Assembly (NCBI RefSeq): GCF_902686445.1
Contig: NC_062216.1
Location: 6,469,084 to 6,533,083, forward strand
Source of the DNA: Sciurus carolinensis
Taxonomy: Eukaryota > Chordata > Mammalia > Rodentia > Sciuridae
Direction: 5' to 3'
Length of the DNA stretch: 64,000 nt
Shown here in pieces: positions 1 to 10,259 of the stretch. The position numbers and the translations under genes were made by a program. The notes below the pieces were generated by a model. That model saw nothing but the letters and a program-made list of their open reading frames with translations. It was not told the origin of the DNA and searched no databases. How positions within the stretch are numbered: the stretch's first letter is position 1; each line of letters starts with the position of its first letter.

Positions 1-1435
1 TTATGGTGATGTTGGACCTATTAAATGGAATAGGTGTCAAGGAGATGTTACAGCTTATAAGGTGACTCCTTACATTTCCTTTGGGCCATTTGCCATAGAT
101 TGGGAAACTGTTAAAGAAACATTGAGGAAAGCAAATGCACCATATACGTACACCGCTCTAGATACTGATTTTTCTACCAATGACTATTCTCCTCTTTCCA
201 TGTGGTCTCTTTGTCATGCGTTTGCTTGTATGGACATTAGTCCACTTAGTATGATACAGGGAGGCAATCTCTCTCTCATTGAACAAATGTGCAGTCAAAA
301 ACAAGCCAATGTAGATGGAAGAAGTACATCTGTTTATAATTATACAGGGTGCATGGCCAATTTCACTTCCTTTAATCAATCTTCCCCCCTTATCCTGTAT
401 ATGTCACATCTCTGTTTGTGCTCAGTCTAACAGTTCTAAGTTTAATATTAACATTACTAATAATAATGATAATGATACTGAGGTCCTTAACTTCCCTAAC
501 CAAGAGTGTTATGTATCCAGTTGCTGCAATGCTTCATTATTTCCTCTGGCTTTGATTGCCAGGATTCCTAAATTTATTCCAGTCCCAGTGACCTTAATCA
601 CAGTGAGTGGAATTTCCTACCCGTGAAAGCAAAATGAGATTTTGGTATCTCAGCAATTATAGACATCACTGTTGCTGCGGCAGCAGCTGTGGCTGCTGCC
701 ACTGCTGCTGAACTTGCCCTAGGAACTGCTATTCCTACTGCTCACGCGCTCAAGAACCTGTAACAAGCCACTGCCAAAACATTGACAGCCCAGGAAAACA
801 TCAAAACACATCTCTCAACGGGAATCCTGATTCTAAACCAAAGAGTGAACTTACAACAAGAACAAGTGGACATGTTGACTGTTACTGCACAGATGGGCTG
901 TCTAGTACATGCCCAAGCATTATGTGTTACCCCTATACCCTATTCTAATATTACTGCTGCTGCAAATCTGTCCAAATAGCTTGGAAGCATGCTTATTGGG
1001 ATATGGACTAAACAGTTGACTTATTTGACTACCCTATTAAGAAATTCTATATTTGTGATAAACTACAGTCAACATTACAATTTGGTAAACACTGGATGGG
1101 AAGTTTTGCTATGATGGTATTGTTGGTCTTGCTTTTATTATTGCTGCTCAGATATGTTGCCTTTAAGGAGTTATCAAAGACAGCAAGCCTTAGTGGTATG
1201 GCAAGCCCTTATGGCCAAGGATCAGGGCTCTGATCTACAGATTTGGCTCTCCCAATTACAGAGCTGTTAGTCAAAGATGGGTAAACACAGTGTGAACTTT
1301 ACACCACCCTAAGACTGGGTTCAAAGCATACCAACAGCTCTTTGACTCCCAATGACGGGTAAGGATAAAGTGTGACTCTGGCACCTATGACAGGCACAGT
1401 CACTGTCCTATTCTTTAAATAAAAAAAGGGGGAGC
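1..1435 (+). pseudogene. Class II ERV env remnant (SU end and TM), left copy
   Basis: This is the 3' part of a retroviral envelope gene, cut by the window edge and interrupted by stops and frameshifts. An open stretch at 62-430 covers part of the surface subunit. Around 640-760 there is a very alanine-rich hydrophobic stretch that looks like a TM fusion peptide, followed by TM ectodomain sequence to about 980 and hydrophobic, membrane-anchor-like sequence near 1100-1160. It lies directly upstream of a polypurine tract and LTR on the same strand. The same sequence occurs inverted at 59634-61067, so the two are paralogous copies made by segmental duplication. Class II (betaretrovirus-like) assignment rests on the integrase and RNase H of the right-hand copy. 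It cannot encode a full envelope. Confidence 0.8.
1420..1435 (+). other. Polypurine tract of the left class II ERV
   Basis: An A-rich then G-rich purine run (aaaaaaagggggag) sits immediately before the LTR start TGTTAAG. This is the usual plus-strand primer position in a retrovirus and fixes both the orientation and the LTR boundary. Confidence 0.8.
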
Positions 1436-1842
1436 TGTTAAGGGTCGTCTTGGACAAGATGGCACCTTGCAGTGAGCCAAAGTGTGCTGGCTGCCAAAAT
1501 GAAGAAGTACCTAAAAGGCTGTTTGCTGTTACTAGTTCCTTGGAGACTTATGACGTGTTAACGCCAGGCTCAAGCATCGGCTATCTAAAATCATGCCGCG
1601 CGTGGACAGCTCGTGATTTATATAGTGTTATTCTGGCATTCTCCTGCATGTTCTCCTGTGTGAGATAAAGCTTTGCTATGATTGGCGGATCATGGTATGT
1701 AAGCTAGGAGCCTAGGGGAGGAAGGAAAGAAAAGAAGCAGAAAAGAAGCAGGAGACAAAGAACCAGGGAGGCTACAATAAATACCATCAAACTGAAATTA
1801 GTGGTGTCTCCTTTATCTGTGCCGGTTCCCCTTGACTCAACA
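1436..1842 (+). repeat. 3' LTR of the left class II ERV
   Basis: The 407-bp LTR starts TGTTAAGGG and ends CAACA, with an AATAAA signal at 1776-1781. It is followed by 'ctgggt'. The right-arm LTR (59226-59633, minus) is flanked by the complementary 'acccag' at the same position, so both LTRs mark one insertion event that was later duplicated. Confidence 0.85.
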
Positions 1843-2459
1843 CTGGGTGTGGTTTCCTGATATAAAGCTTTTGTCTATTCCTTTCCAGTTTTTCTGTAAC
1901 TGCCTGGAGATGTCTGTGCAGTGGTGTAGAGGAGAGACACAACTTCCTTTGATTGCAGTAGAGGGGGGATGACTTCTGTTCCCATGCTCAACTCTGTATC
2001 TGGTCTTTTTGCCTCTCAGGCTGGTTAAAGCCTCCTGTGTTCTGGATATTCTCAGGTTTCCCTTGTGCCTGATCCTCTTTCTCCTGCTGTGGGCCCAAGG
2101 ATTGTGGGGCCAGTGCCCCATCCCAGCACTTCACAGGTCATCTTCATTTTCTCCGAGTGTTTCCAAAGGTCCCACATTCCTTGCACTTCACCTGTGGGTT
2201 GAAATGTTTCTTGTGATACTAAACATTGTAGACATGATATGAAGAAATAGGTGGTTTAATGCTGTAAATTGTTTGCTTGGTTGTTGTTATTATTTGTTTC
2301 CTCCTAAACAGTAGTGTACTGGAAACCTTGGGGGACAGTACAAGACCACAGGGTAGAAAATTTGTTGCCTCAGATCCATAACTACTAGATGGGTAGATGC
2401 ACAAAATACATAAGAAAGTAAGGGAACAAGTCACCCCGAGCAAACCAACATACTACAAT

Positions 2460-3250
2460 AATAGGATCTATCGATACCACAGCAGAAGAAATGTCAGAAC
2501 AGGATATTAGTATGTACATCGTTAACGTTATCTGCAAAGTAAAGGATGATGTGAGAGAGCAAACACAGATAGCAAAAGATTACTTCAGTAAAGAGATAGA
2601 GATTCTGGGGAAAAAACAAACAAAAATAATGGAACCAATAAAGCAAACTAAAAATTTAATAGAAAGCATCACCAACAGATTAGGCCAATTGGATGACAAA
2701 ACCTCAGCCAACTACGATAAAATATATAATCTTCAAAATAGAGGTGACCATGAGGAGATGGTAAAAAAACATGAACATAGAATCCATGAATTAAGGGATA
2801 ACAGGAAAAGACCAAATTTAAGATTTGTCAGGATAGATGAAGTCATGGAGATACAAACCAAAGGAATGCACAGTCTTTTCAATGCAATAGTACCACAAAA
2901 TTCCCCAATGGTAAAGAATGAAATGGAGAATCAAATACAAGAGTCTTACAGGAACCCAAATGTGCAAAATTATAACAGACCCACATCAGGGCACATTATA
3001 ATGCAAGTGCCTATAATATATAATAAGGACAATATTATAAAGGCTGTGAGATGAAAAAATCAGATTACATATAGGGGGAAACTAACGTGTATCTTAGTTG
3101 ATTTCTCAACCCAGACCCTGAAAGCTAGCCTGTTGAGAAACAGCAGATACCAAAAATCTATGCCAATAAATTAGAAAATCCAGAGGAAGTGGCCAAACTT
3201 CTGGTCACACATGACCTTCCAAAACTGAACCTCAGTGTATATTTAAGAAA
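2460..3250 (+). mobile_element. L1 fragment, ORF1 region
   Basis: A decayed L1 ORF1 with an open stretch at 2491-3054 (187 codons). It shows the lysine/glutamate-rich coiled-coil half, then the conserved RNA-binding half including 'QTKGMHSLFN' and 'NPNVQNYNRPTSGHI'. The same protein signature appears in the L1s at 32.5-33.1 kb and 63.15-63.55 kb. Frameshifts and stops follow after 3054. It is a 3'-incomplete, non-functional fragment. Confidence 0.8.
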
Positions 3251-3410
3251 GAAGGACAGAGTTGAGGTATTTCAAATGAACCATTGTAAAAATTCTTCCA
3301 AGGAACATCTATGGCTCCATAGGATCATTGCTGAATTTTACCAGATCTTTAAAAATTTTGGTTTAATATTTTTAATTGTCAATGGATTTTTTAAAATTCT
3401 ATTCATTTAT

Positions 3411-3483
3411 ATGTGGTGCTGTTCAACTGAAGACCTCCCATGTACCAGGCAAGCCATCTACAAGGGACCACAACTCCAGCCCA
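3411..3483 (-). repeat. Degenerate ID-type SINE
   Basis: The pattern 'gtggtgctg', then 'ccaggcaagcc', then 'ctccagccc' is the reverse complement of the tRNA-Ala-like ID SINE head seen more clearly at 18211-18286 and 27150-27258. It is heavily mutated. Confidence 0.5.
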
Positions 3484-5290
3484 TTAGCAGATGATTAAAG
3501 AGATTCCAAAAACAATGCTTCTGAAATGCTCCCATGCATTTGAAAGGCAGGGACTTTTAAAACATATTCTGTTGGGCCAGAGTTAACCTGTATATTTACC
3601 CAAACTGATGAGACACAACAGAAAAAGCAAAAGTAAACTAAGCACTCATATTCAGCATGAAGGAGGCAATCCAGTCATTGTCAGGAGCTTCCCTGGAACT
3701 GGAAGGCACCACATCCTAGACACCAGAAAGAGAAGGTTCCAGTGTTTCCTCTCATATGTGGAAACTGAAGGAAAGAAGATGATCCACAGGTAGAGGGAGG
3801 ATGACTCGGGGACTGGGAAGGGAGCATTTGGAGTGAGAGATGGTGATTGGAAAGAGAGGGGAGGGGAAATGGGTAGAAGGATGGATGAACAGCAGAAAAC
3901 ACTGACATGTGCATGGATGGGAATATCAGGCTGAATCCCTTTAGTTTGTTCACATTTACACTTTTAAATTGCCCATAGTAAAAATGACCAGTTTCCAAAT
4001 GACTCCTCCACCTACCCATAGAACTCAGAATGGTGGAGTATGTTCCCTCTGAAATTTGAATCTTTCCACAGTCAATAAAATGTTGAATGATTTCTCAGTG
4101 CAAACACACACTATTTAAATTAAACAACCCTTACCCAAGGACCTAAACCTCCATCATTTTCTGTTTCTCTTTTACTCTTTCCCCAACAATGATCTGTAGA
4201 ACACGTTGGAAAAGCAATCCCACCTGAGGTCCAGCTGTCCTCCACTGCTCTGTCACCAGGTTTTCAGGTAGGTGGCTCCTGAACAAACAGCTCAGGAGCA
4301 GAGGCAGCTTCCTGGATGCCAGAAGAAAGGGGGAGGGATATTAGATACTGCCCTGTGCCCATGTGATCCAATTCCTCACCTGATGCCACTCCCCTAATCC
4401 CTGTGGAAATTCCTCTTAAAAAATGACTCACACATTTGCATCACCTGACTCCAATACATGTACCTCATTTGCAAGACCTTGTGTCCTAGATAAATGCTAC
4501 TTTCCAAGATGTCTGTGCCAATCTTTCTAAGCTAATACTTGGTTAGATGCAGGTTCACAAAATCAACACTTTAAATGGGTTTTAGGTATTTAGTAGATTA
4601 GAAATGCAAGATGACATGAGATGATATTGATTTCTAAGAATTTGGGTTACAGTGGTCTGCAGGATTATTTTCTTACCCCTATACTTAGAGATGCATTTGT
4701 TAAAATAAATGCCTTTGGGGGATTCAAGTGTTTGTAAGAAACACATTATTTTGAGATGAATGGTATGATTTCAGTTTTTTCTTAAAATGTTCAGGGGGTT
4801 ATCTTCCTCTCCAGAGTTTAGAATGAACAATTCATGACTTGAAAACGATGATTTTGGATACTGAGTGATGGACTCCTCACATGGACTTTATTTTCTAGAA
4901 GTTTTGTTAAAGACTCAAACACAGAAAGGAATAAATCATTGGTGTTATACTGAGAAATTAGTTTGCAATTATTACTTTGGAATCCACCTCTGGTTTCATT
5001 TTGATTCCATAAGTCAATACTTGTTCCTCACCCTCAGGCAAGAGGTGGGGTCCAAGCATTCCTCCAGTGCCCGCCACCAGCTGCAGACAATGGAGGCCAT
5101 AATCCAGTCATTCTTAAAAGTCAATCTCTACTTGTCATTTGGCTGACCAAATGCCCTAAAGGTAAATCCCTCAACAAGGGTTTACTTCATTTTAGAACTC
5201 AGCATCTGTGATCCTTTATTGTACAATAGCTGAAGAGGAGGCTCAGTCTCCAGTTGTGGTGAAGGAAAAAGCAGAAACCTGGGCATAAAT
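3484..5290. other. No gene recognised; unassigned intergenic sequence
   Basis: There is no convincing exon, RNA gene or intact repeat. 3600-3960 contains a purine-rich stretch resembling an old LINE 3' end, but I cannot assign it. Short open frames here have no recognisable family signature. Confidence 0.5.
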
Positions 5291-5819
5291 TAAGCTCCCC
5301 TAGTTGGAATCAGCTGGGATTTGGTTGGCCAATTGCTCCAGCTTCCCTTGTGAGAACTCAACTGATGCTTAACAGCAGATAGGATGAGGTCAATTTGACC
5401 AGCTTGATCTTAAACACGTAGCAAAACAGTTAAAAACCAAACCACAGCTTTCCTGGACATTTCAAAGAAGAAACAATACTTAACTGTAACTTAAGAGGAA
5501 CACTTATATTAGCACCTAAGGAAAAGTAAGACTGGAGGCTATAAAAGAGAGATTTATAGGCAATAGTGCCTAATAACTAACAAGAGAAACTGCCAGTGAG
5601 AAATTGTTAGTCAGTGTAAGAACTACAGATCTTCTTATCCTCCTACACAGACAGGCCTAATCAGTGTTTGTATGATCATTTAGCCTAAGTAACAAAATAA
5701 AGGAATCTCTGCTGAACCAGAGGTTGTACCAATAAAAGGGTATTTTACAAAAGTCAGATGACATTAAACAGATTAACTATATTTTATTGGGACATTTTTG
5801 ACATTAAAAAGTAAATGTT
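5290..5819 (+). mobile_element. Class I ERV internal sequence, 5' of the E2F6 insertion
   Basis: From about 5385 this matches the reverse complement of 34.1-34.6 kb, the region before the 3' LTR of the central class I ERV; shared blocks include 'gtcaatttgac' and 'gatgacattaa'. The homology resumes at 9189 after the E2F6 retrocopy and leads into a same-family LTR at 9630. This shows a second, plus-strand copy of that ERV family, interrupted by the retrocopy. The upstream limit of homology is uncertain. Confidence 0.7.
5806..5819 (+). repeat. 5' target-site duplication of the E2F6 retrocopy
   Basis: 'aaaaagtaaatgtt' here is repeated, with one extra base, right after the poly(A) run at 9167-9178 (gtaaatgtt at 9180-9188). 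The site lies in a TTAAAA context, as expected for L1 endonuclease. Confidence 0.8.
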
Positions 5820-7739
5820 GGCACTACGCATACGGGGAGATGGCGGGCCGGTGTCCTGACCGCCTCGGGTCACCCTCCTCCCCTCCGCCAGCGGCGGGAG
5901 CTCATGGGCTGGTGGGCCCGCGGTGGGCGGGGCGGCTGGGCCAGGCGGCGCCCCTCAGCAAGCCGCGGGCCCGCTCAGCGCCGGGCACCAAGAAGCCGGC
6001 ACGTCGCGGGTGGCGCTGGAGCCCGCCGCAGAAGGCGGGAGCGCTCGCGGGCGCGAGGGGCGCGGGGGGTCGCTCAGCAGCATGAGTCAGCAGCGGCTGG
6101 CGAGGAGACTGCCCAGCCTTCTCGTGGACCCGACGGAGGACACGGTGCGCCCCCGCTGCCGCGACCCCATCAACATGGAGAGCCTGCTGCCATCGAAAAT
6201 AAGAATTAATTTAGGAGATAATGTACAATATGTGTCCATGAGAAAGGATCTGATCTTAACAATTTTGGAGCAGTGCCCCAACAAAAGAAGCTGCAAGAGG
6301 AACTTTCAGACTTAGCAATGGAAGATGCTTTGGATGAGTTAATCAAGGATTGTGCTCAGCAGTTATTTGAATTAACAGATGATGAAGAAAATGAAAAACT
6401 GGCATATGTGACATATCAAGATATTCATAGCATTCAAGCGTTTCATGAACAGATTGTTATTGCAGTTAAAGCTCCAGAGGAAACCAGGTTGGATGTTCCA
6501 GCTCCCAAAGAAGACTCTATCACGGTACACATAAGGAGCACCAGAGGACCCATTGATGTGTATTTGTGTGAAGTAGAGCAGAACCATTCAAATGGCAAAA
6601 CATCAGACAGGGTAGGGACCTCTTCATCTAAAAGCAAGCATCCAGAACACCCAGAGAAAGGAGAAAAATCCTCCTCAGCAAAGTGAAGATGTGCTTGAAG
6701 TGAACAACTGATAGCATTGGAGGATTGATGGATTGAAATTCTTTTCCTTTTCATTTTGGAACCTCCTGTGTGGATGAATTATGGACTAATTTGAATTTCA
6801 GAGCAATAAGTCATCCAGGAAGTGCTCTCATTATCAGTCAGTAGCAGCATTGAGGCCAGTAGTGTCTTCCAGTAGCTCCCCAATTAGATTACTGGGTAAT
6901 TACGGTTTCTGCATTCAAAAACAACTTTTTTAATGATTGTTCACTGCATTTTGTCAGTGAAATAGACATTTCGCCTCCGAAAATAACTTCATCACAAAGA
7001 GTATCACGAAACAGACGGTAAGGCTTGGCACGGACAATTCTTAGTGGACTCTGCCTTCCTTAAAGGATCATGTGGTATATCACAAAAATAATTGCCTTAC
7101 ACTGGTTCACGTTTGCAATTAAGTGTTGTACATTGGCTAGGTGTACACACAGATCTAAATGTGATGTTTTTGTATATATCTGTATAATGTTTAGATTACT
7201 TATGAAATATGTCTAAGTGACACTTTTCACCCTTGAACAGCCAAAATAATGTATATATGAAACGTGACAGACAGATGCTATAATTTCTTTGGAACCTATA
7301 ACTTATTAGAATCCTCTGGATGAGGGTTAGAGGAGAGTTTTTCCAAACTTCTACATGTAGAAGTATCACAGTGTGCTATACATTTAAGTTCATAATACTA
7401 ATTCAAGTATTTTAATGTGGTTCCTAGCACTAAAATTGGAGTCAGATGCTTCTTGATGTTGAGCTGCCTACAGAGTTATTGTGTCCCAGCAGATTGGTGG
7501 CATGCCCCAGATCCTTGGGGAAAAGTATAGAAATGCCATCGTGGAGTAGCCTAATTCACCAAGACATGAATTCAGTCATGCGAAATTGGAAACTGTGTTA
7601 AGCTTTTTGTGAGCAGATTTTGTAATATGTGTCTGTGTGCAGCCTTCCTCCTCAGTCGGAGGGGTTTTACTTACCATGAGTTGTACCCTGCCCTCTCTCC
7701 AGCTCTAGTCCCCCCTTCCCAAGACCTAGCAATTTCTAC

Positions 7740-7915
7740 CTCAGTGGGTAAGTCATTTACCACTCTGTGCCTCAGTTTACTCAGTAGTGTACCATTAGAC
7801 TGTGACGCCTTGAGGGACTTTGTCATGATCATTGTTATATCCCAGCACCGAGCACCGTTCCTGGCCCACTGGGAGTGCTCAGTGAGGGTCGGACGGATCA
7901 GCGAGTGCATGACTG
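7740..7915 (+). repeat. MIR-family (MIR3/L2-tail-like) SINE in the E2F6 3' UTR
   Basis: 'taagtcatttaccactctgt' followed by 'gcctcagttt', 'ccttgaggga' and a 'cctggcccactgggagtgct' tail is the usual MIR/L2 3'-end pattern. It is old and was probably already in the parent transcript's 3' UTR. Confidence 0.6.
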
Positions 7916-8017
7916 CAGAAGGAGACTGATAAAACCTGGCTTGTCTGCCACACAGGTTTCTTGTGAGCATCATTTGAAGCCTCTCTTACTTTCAACGAAA
8001 AAAATTGAAGCAACTGT

Positions 8018-8567
8018 TGTGCCCAAAGGCTTGAGACCCCACAAAGACCACCAGAGACCATGATCAATGCAAGCAACAAAGAGTCATTTATTAGCAAGCT
8101 CGAGCCTGGTCCTCTGCGTCCTCAACCAGTGACGCTAAGAGGTCCCGAGACCTCGTTAGCAGGGTTGATATAATGAAAGGCAAGCAGTTATACAGTGTTC
8201 TTCCTAATTGGTTAACATATACAATTGTAAAGCCTGTTATCTTAAGTCCTGAGTCACCCTGACCTCCGAGAGGAGGGTTGTCGTTAGCAAGGTTTGCTCT
8301 TGGGTCAGCCCCCCTGGCCTTCACAGGTAAGATGAGAGATGGAAAATTCTTTACCACTTTCAGGAGGCTGGGGGCAGTTTGGGGAAGTCTGTGTTTATAC
8401 AGGTGCGGGCTCCCTCTATCTTTCACAACTTAAAATTAAGATCTTTTAAAAAAGACTTATGGTGCAGACCCAAAATCAAAATATTACAAAATAATGGACT
8501 CACATATTTTGAGCTCAGTAGCTTTTGCCAGTCCTGTCCTCTGCTGGACACCATCTCCTCCCCAACA
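8018..8567 (-). repeat. ERVK-like LTR inside the E2F6 retrocopy 3' UTR
   Basis: A roughly 550-bp block has TG...CA ends on both strands. Read on the minus strand it starts TGTTGGGGAGGAGATGG and carries an AATAAA near its 3' end (tttatt at 8088-8093 on +). It ends ...GGGCACA. The neighbouring 8568-8580 is purine-rich on the minus strand, like a polypurine tract, so some ERV internal sequence may follow. I see no clean target-site duplication. Confidence 0.6.
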
Positions 8568-9166
8568 GTCCCTGCTTTTTAATTTCTTTATGCATGGGGA
8601 CTGCTAGTAAATGGGATGGTTAGCCTTGAGGCATCTCCTTCTGTTTTAGACAAAAAGTTGTGTTTTGAAATAAGCTAAAGAAAAGCTACAGGGGCAGTGG
8701 TCACTGGGCTTGTTGGAGGAACAGCAAGGGTGGGATAAAAACTAAGTTTGGATGTGAAAGTGAGAGCCCAGGCAGGAAGTTGGAAGTGTGTAGGTCAATT
8801 GCTCTTGGAAGGAGCTGAGCTCTGTGTAGCAGATTGGGCAGATATTAGTTGATGTGTGATCTTTTAATCATGAGAGTAGAAGAGGGCATCTAAGAAGAAA
8901 GTAGAAGAGGAGAGGCCCAAGAATAGCTATTTTAAGGGGAATACAGAAGAAGGAGCCTTTACTGAGAAAAGAATGGGGAAAAACCTAAAGGAGATAGTGT
9001 CCCAAACCAAGGATGCATTGCCAAAGGTAAGCAGCAATTCCGGACTTGAGAAATGTGATGAATGTTCTGCCTTATACATTGTTCTGAGGGAAAAGTGAAA
9101 TCATGTCAGCAAAAATCTTATGTAAATTGTAAATGTGTTACAAAAATGAAGTAGCTCCGCCACTCC
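8568..9166. other. Unassigned sequence: E2F6 3' UTR end or ERV internal remnant
   Basis: This stretch lies between the LTR and the poly(A) tail of the retrocopy. No coding signature is visible. It could be the distal 3' UTR of the parent mRNA or non-coding ERV sequence; the two cannot be separated by eye. Confidence 0.4.
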
Positions 9167-9188
9167 AAAAAAAAAAAATGTAAATGTT
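9167..9188 (+). other. Poly(A) tail and 3' target-site duplication of the E2F6 retrocopy
   Basis: Twelve A residues (9167-9178) are followed by TGTAAATGTT. GTAAATGTT also precedes the retrocopy at 5811-5819. This is the signature of L1-mediated retroposition. Confidence 0.85.
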
Positions 9189-9629
9189 TTGTGTCCATTC
9201 CTGATAACTCTGACAATGTTAAAGATTTACATTGCCACATAAAGGTCTTGGCCTCTCCAACCTTCGTTAGACCTTGTTATGGAAACAGCTTCTCAGCTTT
9301 TCTACCTACTGGTGAGAGATTATTGACTTCTATCACATTCATGATATCTATTGAGAGGTTCCAAATGCTGCAACATTTATTTTGTATTCATCTCATTTCA
9401 GAACTCATGTCCTTTGGTTTCTCACTATAGAAGCACCCACCCCCAGATGACATTGCAACCTGTTCTTCCCCAACCAGAGTTTTACTATGGATCCCACAAC
9501 CTACCCGATTTCTAAAAGGGAACTCCAATCTGCTTGCCCCACACTGCCCCCTTCCAGTTCTCAGCAGCCATAGCAGTCATTGCCACATTTCCTTACAGCA
9601 ATAAGAAATTCCTAGAATTAGAGGAGTGA
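9189..9629 (+). mobile_element. Class I ERV 3' internal region, continued
   Basis: It aligns with the reverse complement of 33686-34130 (shared blocks 'gacaatgttaaag', 'ctggtgag', 'attgacttct', 'tgcaacattta'). It ends in a weak purine tract just before an LTR that starts TGAAG like the central ERV's LTRs. It holds a small hydrophobic open frame, but I cannot firmly call it env. Confidence 0.75.
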
Positions 9630-10181
9630 TGAAGACAGAATTAAAGACAGGCAGTGAGAGTGCAATAGGTGATCAGGTCAGATCAAGAAAATGGAGGACG
9701 ATCTGAGCTTCTGGGAGTTTGGGATGATCATGTCTCCAGATCCCTTTGATACAGCCATTCCCAAAAAGGTTGTTAAAGAAGCAGCTCCTGAGCAGACAGA
9801 GAGCTACTAATCAATACCCCCCAGGCTGCCACTTCCCTCCTGCCTGGCACTCCACCTTGGCCCTCCCAGTTCACCTGCTCAACCCCACCCTGGCCATTCC
9901 ACTGACATATCCCAGTCACGGTGCAGGTTGGGGTGGAAATGAACAAGATAGGAGAAGAATGCAGGAGAACAAAGAAGACTTTTGCCTATAAAAGGGGAAG
10001 GGCACTCTAACTTCCTGGGTTACTAGAATACCAGCCATGGCCCCTTCTACCTCCCAGGAGACATCTGTGGTACTAACTTGAAGTAAAACTGACTTCATAT
10101 GCCTGACTCAGCATTCTTCTTTAATGTTCACACTTCACCATTGCAGGAAGCAGAACTCATCACCAATAACCGGTAGTATCA
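9630..10181 (+). repeat. LTR of the class I ERV family, plus-strand copy
   Basis: It starts TGAAGACAGAATTAAAGACAGG and ends ...GGTAGTATCA. Its middle and 3' blocks ('catggcccct', 'agcagaactcatcacc') match the LTRs at 33144-33685 and 45148-45689. A TATA-like 'cctataaaag' lies near 9985. The AATAAA of the other copies is degraded here, so this is an older or more decayed copy. Confidence 0.8.
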
Positions 10182-10206
10182 GTGCTAACATTGTATGTGC
10201 CAGTTT

Positions 10207-10256
10207 ATGGAAACAACTTCTCCACTTTTCCACCTACTGGTGAGAGATAATTGACC
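10207..10256 (+). repeat. Second short copy of ERV 3' internal sequence
   Basis: 'ttatggaaacaacttctcc' through 'cctactggtgagagat' repeats the sequence at 9277-9327, but it sits 25 bp after the LTR end, where internal sequence is not expected. Confidence 0.65.
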
Positions 10257-10259
10257 ATC

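Larger units (their letters stand above)
1..2203. repeat. Left arm of inverted segmental duplication, pair A
   Basis: Positions 1-2203 are nearly the reverse complement of 58862-61067. The match covers ERV env, polypurine tract and LTR, plus about 360 bp of non-retroviral flank (1843-2203) beyond the LTR. Shared flank shows duplication of the locus rather than two independent ERV insertions. Similarity stops after 'ctgtgggttgaaa'. The left end runs off the window. The flank has open frames on both strands, but I recognise no product in them. Confidence 0.85.
5820..9178 (+). pseudogene. E2F6: Processed retrocopy of E2F6 lacking the DNA-binding domain
   Basis: E2F6 is a repressor E2F that acts in the nucleus with DP partners and Polycomb-type complexes. 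This intronless copy keeps a GC-rich 5' leader (5820-6081), the start at 6082 (MSQQRLARRLPSLL), then the dimerisation and marked-box part with 'AYVTYQDIHSIQAFHEQ' and 'RGPIDVYLCEVEQ', and a long 3' UTR ending in a 12-A tail. Right after codons for YVSMRK the sequence jumps to the segment after the winged-helix domain (GATCTGATCTTAAC...), so the DNA-binding domain is absent and the frame shifts; the downstream part is open from 6273. A further frame change near 6665 moves the stop from the ancestral-looking TGA at 6709 to 6684. A target-site duplication flanks the copy. The template was either an exon-skipped mRNA or was deleted later. Identification is from memory of the family and is strong. 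Confidence 0.88.

Noticed and set aside
1837..2121. 94-codon frame on - and its counterpart at 58945-59208
   Set aside because: It is conserved only because the flank was duplicated; it overlaps an equally long frame on the other strand and has no recognisable motif.
5798..6085. GC-rich frames at the start of the E2F6 retrocopy
   Set aside because: They are translations of the GC-rich 5' UTR in several frames at once.
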